From Candidula unifasciata (taxonomy: Eukaryota > Mollusca > Gastropoda > Stylommatophora > Geomitridae), in NCBI GenBank assembly GCA_905116865.2, contig CAJHNH020004835.1:177107-241106 (forward strand): a stretch of DNA of 64,000 nt, read 5' to 3'. Under the pieces are notes generated by a model. That model searched no databases. It saw only the letters and a program-made list of their open reading frames with translations, and was not told where the DNA came from. Numbering within the stretch: position 1 is the first letter of the stretch; each line of letters begins with the position of its first letter. The position numbers and the translations under genes were made by a program. Below, piece by piece: positions 11,525-23,205 of the stretch.

Positions 11525-11665
11525 TTCTGTTACTGTCTCTACGTCTATCTACCTGCCTGTCTACCTAAGTGCCTATCTACCTGCCTACCTACCTGAGTGC
11601 CTACCTACCTGCCTACCTGTCTGTCTACCCACACACTACGTAGCTACTTACCTACTTACCAGTCT
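11525..11665. repeat. Degenerate (CTAC/CTGC)n tract
   Basis: Repeated CTACCTGCCTAC-type tetranucleotides with substitutions. Confidence 0.88.
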
Positions 11666-12078
11666 AAATTTCCAATTTCGTATCCCAAAAACCCAGTTTT
11701 TGTGAACTCCACACTCCGAGTATTTCTACCCACTTTTTATTAATCGACAGATGGGCAAACAATCCTAAACAGTCGCTGTTTGCTCCTCCCATCTCCCTGA
11801 CTCAATAATTGCATTAACACGGGTCACAGAAACGCCACTTTCTCAAACAAGTTGAGAAGCCAGAAGACCGCGTTAAAAACCATGTCATCTAGCTTTGATA
11901 AAACCACGCAGTGAAAACACACCTCCCCTCGCTTTTGCATTCTTCATTGAATGGAATTTGGCATTTCTTGCCTTTGATACCCGCCAGTTGCCATTTCCTC
12001 CTCACAACAGGAAACCATCATTTCACAAAGACGATCATTCCACAAACTTCGAAATTCCGTGTAGATAAAGCCCCACTG

Positions 12079-12257
12079 CAGAGCTTTTCAAAATGTACGT
12101 TAGAGCACATTTGTTCAGGGCTTTTAAAACTGTGTGTCGCAGCACACTAGTTCAGGGCTTTTTAATCTGTGATTCGCAGCACATTAGTTCAAGGTTTTTC
12201 AAACTGTGTGTCGCATCACATTGGATCAGGGCTTTTCAAACCGTGTGCACATTAGTG
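12079..12257 (+). repeat. 37-bp tandem repeat made of hAT-like terminal sequence
   Basis: Five consecutive units start at about 12079, 12116, 12153, 12190 and 12227. Each starts CAGGGCTTTTCAAACTGTGT (or a close variant) and continues CGCAGCACAC. CAGGG(N)TTTTCAAAC followed by GTCGC-GCACAC is the look of a hAT (Charlie-like) transposon terminus. No full transposon body was seen between units, so the array appears to be an amplified terminus. The last unit is shortened. Confidence 0.7.
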
Positions 12258-12435
12258 CAGGGCTGTTCAACTGGTGGTCCAAAGGTCGAATCTGGTTCAC
12301 AGTGGCTTAACAACTGGCCCGCGGATCACTACCAGGTATATTCTGTTAATGATCTTCTCACGCTGGGGCACAGCCTCTGGCCCCTGACCATCTCATTTTC
12401 AACATTTCGGCCTCTGAGCTTGCATAAGTGTGTCA
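12258..12435 (+). mobile_element. hAT-like element end, second family
   Basis: Starting 'CAGGGCTGTTCAACTGGTGG' and followed by TCCAAAGGTCGAATCTGG and GGCCCGCGGATCAC, this matches the general form of non-autonomous hAT (Charlie-type) termini. The matching far end was not found, so this is a fragment. It lies directly after the 37-bp hAT-end array. Confidence 0.55.
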
Positions 12436-12794
12436 GCTGTATTGTGAAGATGTTTCGCGCGAACTCCATTTGTGTATATATTAGTTAAACATCTGATTTG
12501 CTAACCGACTCATACCGTCTTGCAAAATAATGTGTGCCCTGAACGCGAAGAAACAAAAGAGTGCACCGGCATCATAAGTTCGCAAAGCTCTGTTCAAGTG
12601 GTTCCACGCGTCCTCCTGCTCAAGCAATCTGGAGTTTGTGGTCTCGTTTCAAGGACGCATCGTTCGTTTCACGAGTGCAGTTCCCCCCCCCCCTACCCCC
12701 ACCCTCCTCCGCCGTAACCATAGACCACTGGGTATAATGAACGTTGACATAATATTCCTGCACACTATGAATCCACAGAGATTATTTCTCTTAG

Positions 12795-13005
12795 TGTTTA
12801 GTGGTTGTAAACTGGCGGAAATTGCTGGTTGTTCGTCCATTTCTGGACGTTGGTCTTGTTCCAAAACTTGCGTTTTGTGTGCACATCGGTTTAACAGATC
12901 TGGCTGTACGCAGACTGCTGGTTCCTCGTCTCTCAGGCATAGATGCACTCCGATTTCGACAGAAACTCCCCTAATTAGCCGCCGTGTACGATATGTTTTT
13001 TCATT
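12795..13005 (-). repeat. Family A dispersed element, copy 5
   Basis: The body matches family A (GGTTGTTCGTCCATTTCTGG, GCACTCCGATTTCGAC). The GAA tail is replaced by TTAGTGTTTAGTGG, so this is an older or 3'-eroded copy. Confidence 0.8.
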
Positions 13006-14015
13006 CCTAGGATAATTTTAGTTCGGAAGCAAAACGAGTTTTACAGTACCGACGTGACCCGATGTACCTTATTAGGATGGAAATTAGAGACGTTTCTCCA
13101 AACTTTTTATCATGGATGCCTGTCTCTGCACCTCTTTTTTTTTTTTTTTTTTCCCTATATTGTACTTTTGGATACATTAATGTCATGGTTCTGTCGAAGT
13201 TCAAGATTTCATTACTTCGGCGTCATTAATTATTTATCGTACCCGTTTGATAACTTATTGACCAAAGCTTTCAATGTTCCTGTTCACTGCCGGCTCAACA
13301 CTGCTATGTGTAGAAAGAACTGACTCTTCTATAGCCCATCTTGAGTATGTTCGCTCGGTAATCCCTAAGGCATATTTTGTTCCTTTCTCTGCGTTTGAAA
13401 TAGAGCAACGAAGACAACCGCGTTTAGACTCAAACAAGAAATATTGGTATAACTGCACTGATATATTTTTTAGTGTAACGTATGTAATTTCCACGTCATT
13501 CTGATAACGACAACTAACTAACTGCACAAGTTATGCCTTTGCAACTTCTGACGAAACCTGACAGCAACAGGATTTTCATCCGAGGAGATGTTTCCCAAGG
13601 TAAACGAAGGCAGTTACTGTTTCCAAAACTACATGATCTATTTCTATAGGTCTTTCCCTTTTGGAGTTTATCTCCAACAATGTTATTTTACTGCTACTTA
13701 CTGATTCTTAACCCAGCTATTTCTGTGATCTTATCTGTCTTTTGTTGTAGATGTTCTTTACTTTGGCTGATGACATAGATATAATATGCAAAGTCCTAAT
13801 GTTCCAGGTGTGCGAGAGGGTTCCACTGAAGGCTTATGGTCGCTTTCTTCGTAACATAATCTATCACTGTGAGAAACACAAAAAGTGCTAGATTATGTTA
13901 TAAAGATTATGTTCAACCGTAAATTCATATTAGGGCCTCCAACGATGACCAAGTCTAGCTGCTGTCGGGCTGTAATAACAAAATACCCCCTACTCCCCCC
14001 CCCCCTCCCCCACCC
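13006..14015. other. Unassigned stretch
   Basis: AT-rich sequence with a T run (about 13136-13152) and a C run (about 13997-14006). Overlapping short open frames on both strands at 13254-13527 are not supported by splice sites. No recognised repeat. Confidence 0.4.
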
Positions 14016-14290
14016 GTGTGGGTTCCGGGACTCATTGTGGGGAAAACAAGAAAATTTATATTGCCTTCCCAAACTGAGGGAGAGAGGGGGAAGGGGCGGG
14101 GGTGCTCATTTGAACTCAGAGTTCATCCGCCTGAGAGACAAGCAGCCAACAATCTGCATACACATGTCAGATTTGTAAAACGGATGTGCGCACACCACTC
14201 AAGCTCTGAAAGAAGACAAAGACAATCGGTGGACAAACACCCAGAAGTTTCCGCCGGAGTTGACAACCGGTGGACGCCAAGAAGAATGTA
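14016..14290 (+). repeat. Family A dispersed element, copy 6
   Basis: It starts GTGTGGGTTCCGGGACTCA and ends GACGCCAAGAAGAATG. A G/A-rich insertion (GGGAGAGAGGGGGAAGGGG) sits in the first third. Confidence 0.85.
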
Positions 14291-14639
14291 ATTTCTTTTC
14301 CGGGGGGGGGGGGCATATCGGGAGAGACTCGACGCTGCACACCTTTAACAAGTCAACCTGTGCACAGTGAATGCCTCCCAATCTGCATAAGGTCACGTGT
14401 CCGGGTTACCCCTGCTTGGGCCAACTGTCGTCTGGGACCAGTCTTGTCCTATCTTCCAACTGATGACTACTTACAATGTAGGTCAGGGCGCTGCTTATGT
14501 CATTACATGTCATTACCTAATATTACATACTATTACATATCATCGTCGCTGGAGCTACAGACCACGCGCTTTGTGCAACGCTCTCGGCAGGCGGCTAGGA
14601 GATAGCACAATACTGATTGTGACAGATACACAGACACAC

Positions 14640-14675
14640 ATACAGAGACAGACAGACAGACAGACAGACAGAGAA
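14640..14675. repeat. (GACA)n short tract
   Basis: CAGACAGACAGACAGACAGA block, then GAGAAAGAGAGA. Confidence 0.9.
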
Positions 14676-14769
14676 AGAGAGAAGTATGAAGCAAATGAAC
14701 ACAATGGCAGACAAATAAATAATAAGCAGCTAGACAGATAGACAGAACAGATGAATGCGCAGACGGATG

Positions 14770-15035
14770 GAGAAAACCTTATTTTCAACGGATTAAGATA
14801 TCCAGACAGTCAGAGAGAAAGATACACAGACAGAACCTTATTTTCAACGGATTAAGATATCCAGACAGTCAGAGAGAAAGACACACAGACAGAACCTTAT
14901 TTTCAACGGATTAAGATATCCAGACAGTCAGAGAGAAAGACACACAGACAAAACCTTATTTTCAACGGGTTAAGATATTCAGATACAGACAGAAAGACGC
15001 ACAGACAAAAACTTATTTTCAGCGGGTTAAGATCC
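14770..15035. repeat. About 60-bp tandem repeat, 5 units
   Basis: Units carry AACCTTATTTTCAACGGATT, AAGATATCCAGACAGTCAGA and GAGAAAGACACACAGACAG. The last two units are more divergent. Confidence 0.92.
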
Positions 15036-15198
15036 AGATAGTCAGACAGACAGGCAGGCAGACGACGGACGCACAGAGCATGAAAGAAATCACGCCGCAC
15101 ACGTGGCCGGATCGCCTAGTAGCAGACACAGATCATTAGGCCTGACTACACGCTGTCATCAGGCACGTTTAGTGACAGCAATTCCCACATTTATTGTG

Positions 15199-15318
<120 letters not shown>

Positions 15319-15384
15319 AACCCAAGTACTTTCCTCTTCTTGTTCTTTCTTTCTTTACATATTTACCCCTCAAAATCCCCCCCT

Positions 15385-15490
15385 CCCCAACACTGTATTC
15401 TATCCTCGTAATCCCCCTCCCCAACACTGTATTCTATCCTCGTAATCCCCTTCCCCAACACTGTATTCTATCCTCGTAATCCCAATTCCC
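15385..15490. repeat. 33-bp tandem repeat, 3 units
   Basis: CCCCAACACTGTATTCTATC followed by CTCGTAATCCCC, three times with small changes. Confidence 0.9.
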
Positions 15491-15582
15491 TAACTCTCTT
15501 AATTTATCTTAATCAACTCGGTTTCTGAACCTCCCTCTCTCGTTTTTTGTTTACATTTCTCCACTTCTCTATGTAACCTGTG

Positions 15583-15585
<3 letters not shown>

Positions 15586-15653
<68 letters not shown>

Positions 15654-15804
15654 CCCCCTCTCTCTCTCTCTCCTCTCCCCCTCTCTTTCCTCTCTCTCTC
15701 CTCTCTTTCCCCCTCTCTCCTCTCCCCTCCTCTCATCTCTCCTCTCTCTCATCCCCCTCTCTTTCCTCTCTCTCTTTCTCTCCTCTCCCCCTCTTTCTCC
15801 CCTC

Positions 15805-15848
<44 letters not shown>

Positions 15849-15850
15849 CT
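15586..15850. repeat. (CT)n / CCTCT-rich tract
   Basis: Pure CT repeats followed by degenerate CTCTCCTC/CCCCTC segments and CT again. Confidence 0.95.
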
Positions 15851-16130
15851 CTTACCTAACCAGAAAGATAAAGTAGTGAATATGCGCCGACAAACCACAA
15901 AAGAGACGAGACAAAGGGCTGAAAAGTGTTTAGAAAGATTTCCTGGCAGCTCGCCTGCGATCGATCCAGTTTGTCCGCTCCGCGCTGTTACTTAAATGTA
16001 TACCCCGCCACAACGATACTAATTAATCTCTGTAATCTCCATCCAGACTGTAGACCAACAAGGCAGAATGATCGCAGACACCCTGTTACAACTACACACA
16101 CCTCATCATTAGCACACCCGTCGGCCTGGT

Positions 16131-16425
16131 CTTCTTCTTCTTCTTCTTCTTCTTCTTCTTCTTGGCGTTCATCGGCTGTAAACTTCAGCGGAAAGTTCTC
16201 GTTGTTCATCCACCTCTTGGCTTTAGACTCCAGAACCTTAGGGATTGAGTGCACTTCTGTTTTACAGATATGGCTTTGTATGCAGATTGTTGGTTCATTA
16301 CCTCTCAGGCTCATCATGCACTCCGACTTCGAAGGAAACCCTCAATCAGTCGACTCTTACCACAAGTTTGCAGGGGAGGCCGTGGGTCTATTCTTGTTCT
16401 CCCCCAGAATGGGGGCGCGGAACCC
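16131..16425 (-). repeat. Family A dispersed element, copy 7
   Basis: A (TTC)n tail complement at 16132-16162 is followed by TTGGCGTTCATCGGCTGTAA and the full body. The 5' end is near 16425 (GAATGGGGGCGCGGAACCC). Confidence 0.87.
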
Positions 16426-16785
16426 ACATATTGAACTGGCTTGTGGATAAGGACGTCGGTCCGGTAGCAGATGGACATCGCACACAGACCTGGGCTTTTA
16501 GCCTAAAACAGGTATCTGGTAATGCTACTGGAAGTAAAAGCGGCAGAGAAAATGTTAAACTAGTGCCGCCGGCTCTCTCAAATAATGGGTGGGAGGGCGA
16601 GGACAAACATCTGATGCGCTTCGAGGCGTGAAACTGGTCCTTTGCCTTGATTGCTCTTTAAGGAGATCAGTGTCAATCAATCAATCGATCAATAATCAAT
16701 CAGGTGCCATCTCCACGACAAAGGTTTGCTACAATAGAAGTCAAAGACTGTCTGTTGTACTCTCTCACTCTGCTCTGTTTCTCTC

Positions 16786-16988
<203 letters not shown>

Positions 16989-17504
16989 CCTGTTCATCCA
17001 TCATTTAAAATTTCGCTGTGCACACAAGTGATTATGAGTATTCTTGTTTGCAACTCTATTACTGTATATTTGTGTCCTTTGCTTCGTGACCGTGATATTG
17101 TGACGGTGACTGGTTCTACTACTTGTCTGGACCTATGTTTGTTTCATGTCCGTCAATTTGTAGTTCGTCCCTTTTGAATCGCCATTTACACCCCCGCTAG
17201 CCTGAATTTTGTGACGTCAGACTGGGGCCATAATATGCTATCCACATTTATGTTTGTCCGTGTTCTCGGTCAGCTGTCAGATGGTCCGCGAAAAATGTCA
17301 CCTGTTTTACCGGGTCACGGGTGTAAAAAGCTTAAAAGCGCTGCGAGCCGCGGGTATAACAAGCTGAAGAACGCTGCTCTACAGAATGCAAACAGCGTCA
17401 TAAAACCATAAATCGCTAACGAATAATGCTAGGTTGGTTTGTGATACCTCGTGTGTTAAGAGTATACAACTATCATGTTACATTCCCTATGAGTAGCTGC
17501 AATA
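16989..17504. other. Unassigned stretch
   Basis: An open frame at 17211-17411 (+), 66 residues with a repeated KLK-AA pattern near its end, has no further support. No repeat family was recognised. Confidence 0.35.
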
Positions 17505-17607
17505 CCCACTAGTGTGGGGTATGGCCCACTAGTGTGGGGTATGGCCCACTAGTGTGGGGTATGACCCACTAGTGTGGGGTATGACCCACTTTGGTTGAGA
17601 ACCTCTG
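17505..17607 (-). mobile_element. hAT-like terminus with 20-bp tandem expansion
   Basis: The right edge reads 'GGTTGAGAACCTCTG', the complement of CAGAGGTTCTCAACC, a canonical hAT terminal inverted repeat. Directly inside it, 'CCCACTAGTGTGGGGTATGG' (20 bp) is repeated about four times, then CCCACTTT meets the terminus. The opposite terminus was not found in the preceding few hundred bases, so the element is partial. Confidence 0.65.
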
Positions 17608-18182
17608 AAGTACACTAACAGTTGAACAAAACACTAGACAGCAGACAAGAAAAACAGGCCTCCAATCTGAAATCCAGCAATCAAGTCAGCTTAAACACGA
17701 CAGGAGTAACACAGGAGAGCAACTCGACAGCGGATTTCAACTGTGCTGTCTATGGTTACCAGCTGGCAGATTGTGGGCATTTTCAGGGCCCGCGCCGCTA
17801 TCCAAGCGCGCTGATTCAACAACATTCCATGATAACCGACTGAGGCGCTTCGAGCGACTGCATTATTCTTCCGCAGTGGCGCACACGGGAGCCGCGACGA
17901 AGGCGGGGGAGACTTGGGTTTACCCCCAGGAAGCCCGGGAGAGATGCCGGGAGAGGAGAAACCAGGATAATTGTACGTTAAAGATTGAAGGCTTCAGATG
18001 GAAAGGAAACATAATACGCTGGTAATTTGTTCCAGACGCCATACTGGTCTCCGGCGCCATCAGTACACAGTTGTTTCTGAACTCTTTGCGACACAATGTT
18101 CCTTGATTCATTGTATTCGGGCAGTTGCCACTTTACACTAATTCTCCTTTTTCTTCATTTGAAAGTACTTTTTTTTTTTTTA
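17608..18182. other. Unassigned stretch
   Basis: No gene or recognised repeat. A T run at about 18170-18181 precedes the family A copy. Confidence 0.4.
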
Positions 18183-18440
18183 ATCACTGGCTTTTAAGCT
18201 CTAGCGGAAAGTCCTAGTTGTTCGTTCATCTGGACTGCGGCTTTGTGCCAGAGCCTAAGTTTTCGGTGTACATCCGTGTTACTGGCTTATCTGTGAACGA
18301 CCGGCTGTTCCTTGCCACTCGGGCAGATGGACATCCGAGAAATCCCACAATTAGTTGACACCTACGACATGCTTGTTGGGGAGGCAGTGGATCTATTCCT
18401 GTTTTCCCCCACAATGGGGCCCCAAAGCCCACACGGGGAT
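18183..18440 (-). repeat. Family A dispersed element, copy 8
   Basis: The body begins after a T run (CACTGGCTTTTAAGCTCTAG) and ends at CACAATGGGGCCCCAAAGCC. Clearly diverged from the consensus. Confidence 0.83.
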
Positions 18441-18464
18441 TTTAAAGTACCGTTGGCACGCTGC

Positions 18465-18535
18465 GTTTAGCTTTACAGCTAGGGTGCGATATCTATGCCT
18501 TGTGGTCCGACACATCGGATTTCATCTGACTGATT
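18465..18535. repeat. Short dispersed repeat G
   Basis: TTTACAGCTAGGGTGCGATA followed by CCTTGTGGTCCGACACATCG and GATTTCA resembles segments at about 6080-6140 (TTTACAGCTAG, GTTTCGGTCCAGTACATTCG) and 25750-25800 (TTTACAGATAAG, CTGGTACAATACATCGGATT). Each lies near a family A copy, so it may be a flanking module of a longer composite repeat. Confidence 0.5.
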
Positions 18536-18639
18536 TGCTGATCAAAGAACCGGCATCCCAGCACATAGGCCATACCCTGGGGGTCAAGCAGCAGCGGTAG
18601 CTCTCTGGCATAACTGTTGTTTGTAGACCCGAAGGTCTC

Positions 18640-18790
18640 CATGACCTGGACTCCCAGTGGAGCCAGTCTAAACGTGGTGTCCGCTAATGTGATGGGAGGT
18701 CAAGATCGCCGGCGTAATGCTGACCACATCACGCACTGAGTGTTGACTGGCCTACGTTCACCATCGAATGCTCAATAGCGTGTAAATGGC
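18640..18790 (+). repeat. Partial SINE family C body
   Basis: It contains CGCCGGCGTAATGCTGACC followed by ACATCACGCACTGAGTG, matching the family C body at 45660-45710. Head absent. Confidence 0.5.
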
Positions 18791-18954
18791 GGGCCGTGGC
18801 CACGGTGGAACAACACCCTGGAGATGCAGTGTCTGTGAAAACACACAGGGCTGCAATACTGGCTAGAGAAAGAGACATTGACTGTCAATAAAAAGCTTAA
18901 CGAAATAAGGAAGCAGAGTAACGTGCACACAACCCATAAATCGACGTCTGATTC

Positions 18955-19090
18955 TGTGATAAATACCGTAAATCTGGGCAAAAGGTGGGTTTTCTACCTA
19001 CCCTCAAGCGTAAACTCGGACAACAAGAAGTTTGTCACCAGTCGCAGCGCAGCTAGTTTAATCATGTCAGCTAGAGCGCCGGGCGTGATA
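18955..19090 (-). repeat. SINE family B, copy 1 (truncated)
   Basis: It matches the complement of the complete SINE at 20805-21021: GTAAATCTGGGCAAAAGGTG, AACAAGAAGTTTGTCACC and GCTAGAGCGCCGGGC. The 3' part (AAGGG...TCTGGATA) is missing. Confidence 0.75.
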
Positions 19091-19194
19091 AATTATAACA
19101 AGATAATGTGGAATGAACAAAATAATACAAAAAGGCCCGAAAATGGTCAAAAAAAGGGTACAGTGAAAATATATTTAAAAAAATATTACCACGT

Positions 19195-19478
19195 GTCGGT
19201 TCCAGGGCCCTATTATGGGCTAAACAAGAACAGACCCAATGCCTCTCCATTAAGCGTGTCGTAAGAGTCGACTAATTGGGAGTTGCTTTAGAGTCAGAGT
19301 ATATCTGCCTGAGCGACAAAGAACCAACAGTCTGCATACAAATAAGTCAGACCTGTAAAACGGATGTGCATGTAACACTAAGGTTCTGGAAACAGTCTAA
19401 AGCCCAGAGGTGGATGAACAACCAGAACTTTCCGGCGGAGTTTACAGCCAGTGAACGCGAAGAAGAGAATATATTATA
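19195..19478 (+). repeat. Family A dispersed element, copy 9
   Basis: Full-length: from GTGTCGGTTCCAGGGCCC to GTGAACGCGAAGAAGAGAAT, ending in a short GAA tail. Confidence 0.87.
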
Positions 19479-19835
19479 ATAATAGCAAGGATAAAAGAGT
19501 AATAGAAATACAAATGATCCATAACTAGTACTGACAAATAGACGAACAATAGAAAAAAAAAAATGATAGAAGAAAGAAAGATGTTCGGGCGTCCCAGGAG
19601 AAGAACACACTGACAGATGATAATGAAGGGTCACAGTGGGTGGCGTTGATTCATCAATTGAGGTCACGGCCTTCTGTCACGTATCGCCAATCATAAAGAT
19701 AACCTTCTGAGCTATGAGCCCATGAACTCAAACTGCTAGCGTAATCTCTCGGCCCCCCCCCCCTCCCCTCTCCCAGCCCTTTATAATATGGATAATCAAT
19801 TGTCTGCGACACTAAGCTATATTACGTACTCAACC

Positions 19836-19838
<3 letters not shown>

Positions 19839-19911
<73 letters not shown>
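19839..19911. repeat. (TA)n microsatellite
   Basis: About 36 perfect TA units. Confidence 0.99.
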
Positions 19912-19916
<5 letters not shown>

Positions 19917-20052
19917 TAGAGTTGACCACCATCCATTGGCCACTTACTGGTCTGTTAATCAATAAGTAACTAGAGTCGTATACTCAATAAGCCTGTCTGT
20001 CTATGGTGTGGTTCTTGGCTTCCTTCCTCCCTTCCATAATTTCGCCAGGCTG

Positions 20053-20141
20053 CTAACTGAAAGTTTCACAAGCCTCAGATTTCAACATCTTAACCTGGTC
20101 GGCAAGTCGAGAGGACATATCACAGATACCCTGCTCAACTG
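20053..20141 (-). CDS. Weak candidate terminal exon
   Basis: On minus, an acceptor-like 'GTAACTTTTTTAG' is followed by 28 codons reading VEQGICDMSSRLADQVKMLK and SEACETFS before TAG. The composition is amphipathic and coding-like, but it is too short to be convincing and has no homology I recognise. An internal GTTAAG could alternatively be a donor. Confidence 0.22.
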
Positions 20142-20179
20142 CTAAAAAAGTTACAATTAGGGCACGGGTAACGTCGACA

Positions 20180-21425
20180 GCAGGTATCATCTGTGCTCCT
20201 GTGCGGCTACAGAATATAAATCTGTGCTCCTGTGCGGCTACAGAATGTTAATCTGTGCTCCTGTGCGGCTACATAATGTATCATCTGTGCTCCTGTGCGG
20301 CTACAGAATGTATCATCTGTGCTCCTGTGCGGCTACAGAATGTATCATCTGTGCTCCTGTGCGGCTACAGAATGTTAATCTGTGCTCCTGTGCTGCTACA
20401 GAATGTATCATCTGTGCTCCTGTGCTGCTACAGAATGTTAATCTGTGCTCCTGTGCGGCTACAGAATGTATCATCTGTGCTCCTGTGCGGCTACAGAATG
20501 TATCATCTGTGCTCCTGTGCGGCTACAGAATGTATCATCTGTGCTCCTGTGCTGCTACAGAATGTATCATCTGTGCTCCTGTGCGGCTACAGAATGTTAA
20601 TCTGTGCTCCTGTGCGGCTACAGAATGTATCATCTGTGCTCCTGTGCGGCTACAGAATGTTAATCTGTGCTCCTGTGCGGCTACAGAATGTATCATCTGT
20701 GCTCCTGTGCGGCTACAGAATGTTAATCTGTGCTCCTGTGCTACTACAGAATGTATCATCAGTGCTCCTGTGCGGCTACAGAATGTATCATCTATACTCC
20801 TGTGAGCCCGGCTCTGTAGCGAAGTTGGTTAAACCTGACTTTCGCGGCGGCCAGGTGACGAACTCCTTGTGGTCCGGGTTCACTCCCGGGGGTAGGCAGA
20901 AAAGCTACATTTTTACTAGATTAACATTACCTATAATGGAATCAATGCCGAAGGGTTGCGATATCCATAGTACCGAGCCAAAGGGTTTACAACTCAAGGT
21001 TTCTGGATACGTTTAAAAAAAATACTCCTGTGCGGCTACAGAATGTATCATCTATACTCCTGTGCGGCTACAGAATGTATCATCTGTACTCATGTGCGGC
21101 TACAGAATGTATCATCTATACTCCTGTGCGGCTACAGAATGTATCATCTGTGCTCCTGTGCGGCTACAGAATGTATCATCTATACTCCTGTGCGGCTACA
21201 GAATATATCATCTATACTCCTGTGCGGCTACAGAATGTATCATCTGTGCTCCTGTGCTGCCACAGAATGTATCATCTATACTCCTGTGCGGCTACAGAAT
21301 GTATCATCTGTACTCATGTGCGGCTACAGAATGTATCATCTATACTCCTGTGCGGCTACAGAATGTATCATCTATACTCCTGTGCGGCTACAGAATGTAT
21401 CATCTGTGCTCCTGTGCTACAACAT
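20180..21425. repeat. 31/32-bp minisatellite split by a SINE
   Basis: The unit is CTCCTGTGCGGCTACAGAAT followed by GTATCATCTGTG or GTTAATCTGTG, giving 32- and 31-bp forms, about 32 units in all. The array is interrupted at 20805-21021 by a complete SINE. To the right of the insertion the ATCTATACTCC variant predominates, while it is rare to the left, so the two halves have drifted in variant composition. Confidence 0.95.
20805..21021 (+). mobile_element. Complete tRNA-headed SINE (family B, copy 2)
   Basis: A 217-bp element. It begins AGCCCGGCTCTGTAGCGAAG (A-box-like TAGCGAAGTTGG at about 20817) and carries a B box 'GGTTCACTCCC' at about 20878. The body includes GGAATCAATGCCGAAGGG and TTTCTGGATACG, and the end is a short A run. 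An 11-bp target duplication ATACTCCTGTG flanks it at 20794-20804 and 21022-21032. The duplicated target is minisatellite sequence, so insertion occurred into an existing array. This is the best-defined mobile element in the window. Confidence 0.92.
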
Positions 21426-21833
21426 TGATCACTAACGTGCATTTCATTAAACACAGACAGTAATGATCAATATAACAGCTATCTACAAGTTTCAATGTCC
21501 GCACTTGATAGTCTATCGTTACTAGATCCCAGACTCCATCAATCGGGCTGAAATAACAAAAGGGGGATTTTCTGGCTCAATCAGTCTTGCAGATGGAAGA
21601 TGAAACCAAGCGTACTCATTGGTCAGGGGTTGGCAGGCACAACAGGAAATGTGAGGCAGATCACAATTCCCGGCCCAGTGGAGCAAGACAGGTGGTAATT
21701 TTACGCTGTAATTGACAGGGAGAGAGGATGTATGTCCTGGAAGGGCAGAAGGAAACTATACCGTTTTATTAGGGTTAGCATGAACTGTCAGTGAGAGAGA
21801 CAGACATAGGTCGGAGGAGCCCAAGAGAGTGAC
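21426..21833. other. Unassigned stretch
   Basis: No gene or repeat recognised between the minisatellite and the GACA array. Confidence 0.4.
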
Positions 21834-22130
<297 letters not shown>

Positions 22131-22199
22131 GAAGAGTCCAAGAGATTTACAAGACAGACAGACGTACAGAAGGCGCAGGTAGGAAGAAACAGATTTACA

Positions 22200-23173
22200 C
22201 GGCCATGGAGAGAGCAAGACAGACAGACAGATCGACAGACAGACAGACAGATAAGACAGCTACAGGTTGAAGAAGTGACAGATTTAGCTAAGGAGAAAGG
22301 CAGACAAAGGTTTGTGGAAGAACATGCAAAAACAATGGACAGACAGACAGACAGACAGATAAGACAGCTACAGGTTGAAGAAGTGATAGATTTAGCTAAG
22401 GAGAAAGGCAGACAGAGGTTGGTGGAAGAACATGCAAAAACAATGGACAGACAGACAGACAGATAAGACAGCTACAGGTTGAAGAAGTGATAGATTTAGC
22501 TAAGGAGAAAGGCAGACAGAGGTTGGTGGAAGAACATGCAAAAACAATGGACAGACAGACAGACAGATAAGACAGCTACAGGTTGAAGAAGTGATAGATT
22601 TTGCTAAGAAGAAAGGCAGACAGAGGTTGGTGGAAGAACATGCAAAAACAATGGACAGACAGACAGACAGACAAGACATCTATAGGTTGAAGAAGTGATA
22701 GATTTAGCTAAGGAGAAAGGCAGACAGAGGTTGGTGGAAGAACGTGCAAAAACAATGGACAGACAGACAGACAGACAAGACATCTATAGGTTGAAGAAGT
22801 GATAGATTTTGCTAAGGAGAAAGGCAGACAGAGGTTGGTGGAAGAACATGCAAAAACAATGGACAGACAGACAGACAGATAAGACAGCTACAGGTTGAAG
22901 AAGTGATAGATTTAGCTAAGGAGAAAGGCAGACAGAGGTTGGTGGAAGAACATGCAAAAACAATGGACAGACAGACAGACAGATAAGACAGCTACAGGTT
23001 GAAGAAGTGATAGATTTTGCTAAGAAGAAAGGCAGACAGAGGTTGGTGGAAGAACATGCAAAAACAATGGACAGACAGACAGACAGACAAGACATCTATA
23101 GGTTGAAGAAGTGATAGATTTAGCTAAGGAGAAAGGCAGACAGAGGTTGGTGGAAGAACATGCAAAAACAATG

Positions 23174-23205
<32 letters not shown>

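Noticed and set aside
17211..17411. 66-residue plus-strand ORF with KLK-AA repeats
   Set aside because: No acceptor, donor or recognisable domain. Too short to call.
18483..18600. Minus-strand frame LPLLLDPQGMAYVLGCRFFD as an exon
   Set aside because: An acceptor-like CCCCCAG is present, but no donor was found and part of the frame overlaps dispersed repeat G.
20224..21463. Cys/Tyr-rich repeat frames of 130-250 residues
   Set aside because: A minisatellite open in several frames and interrupted by a SINE. It is not a repeat protein.
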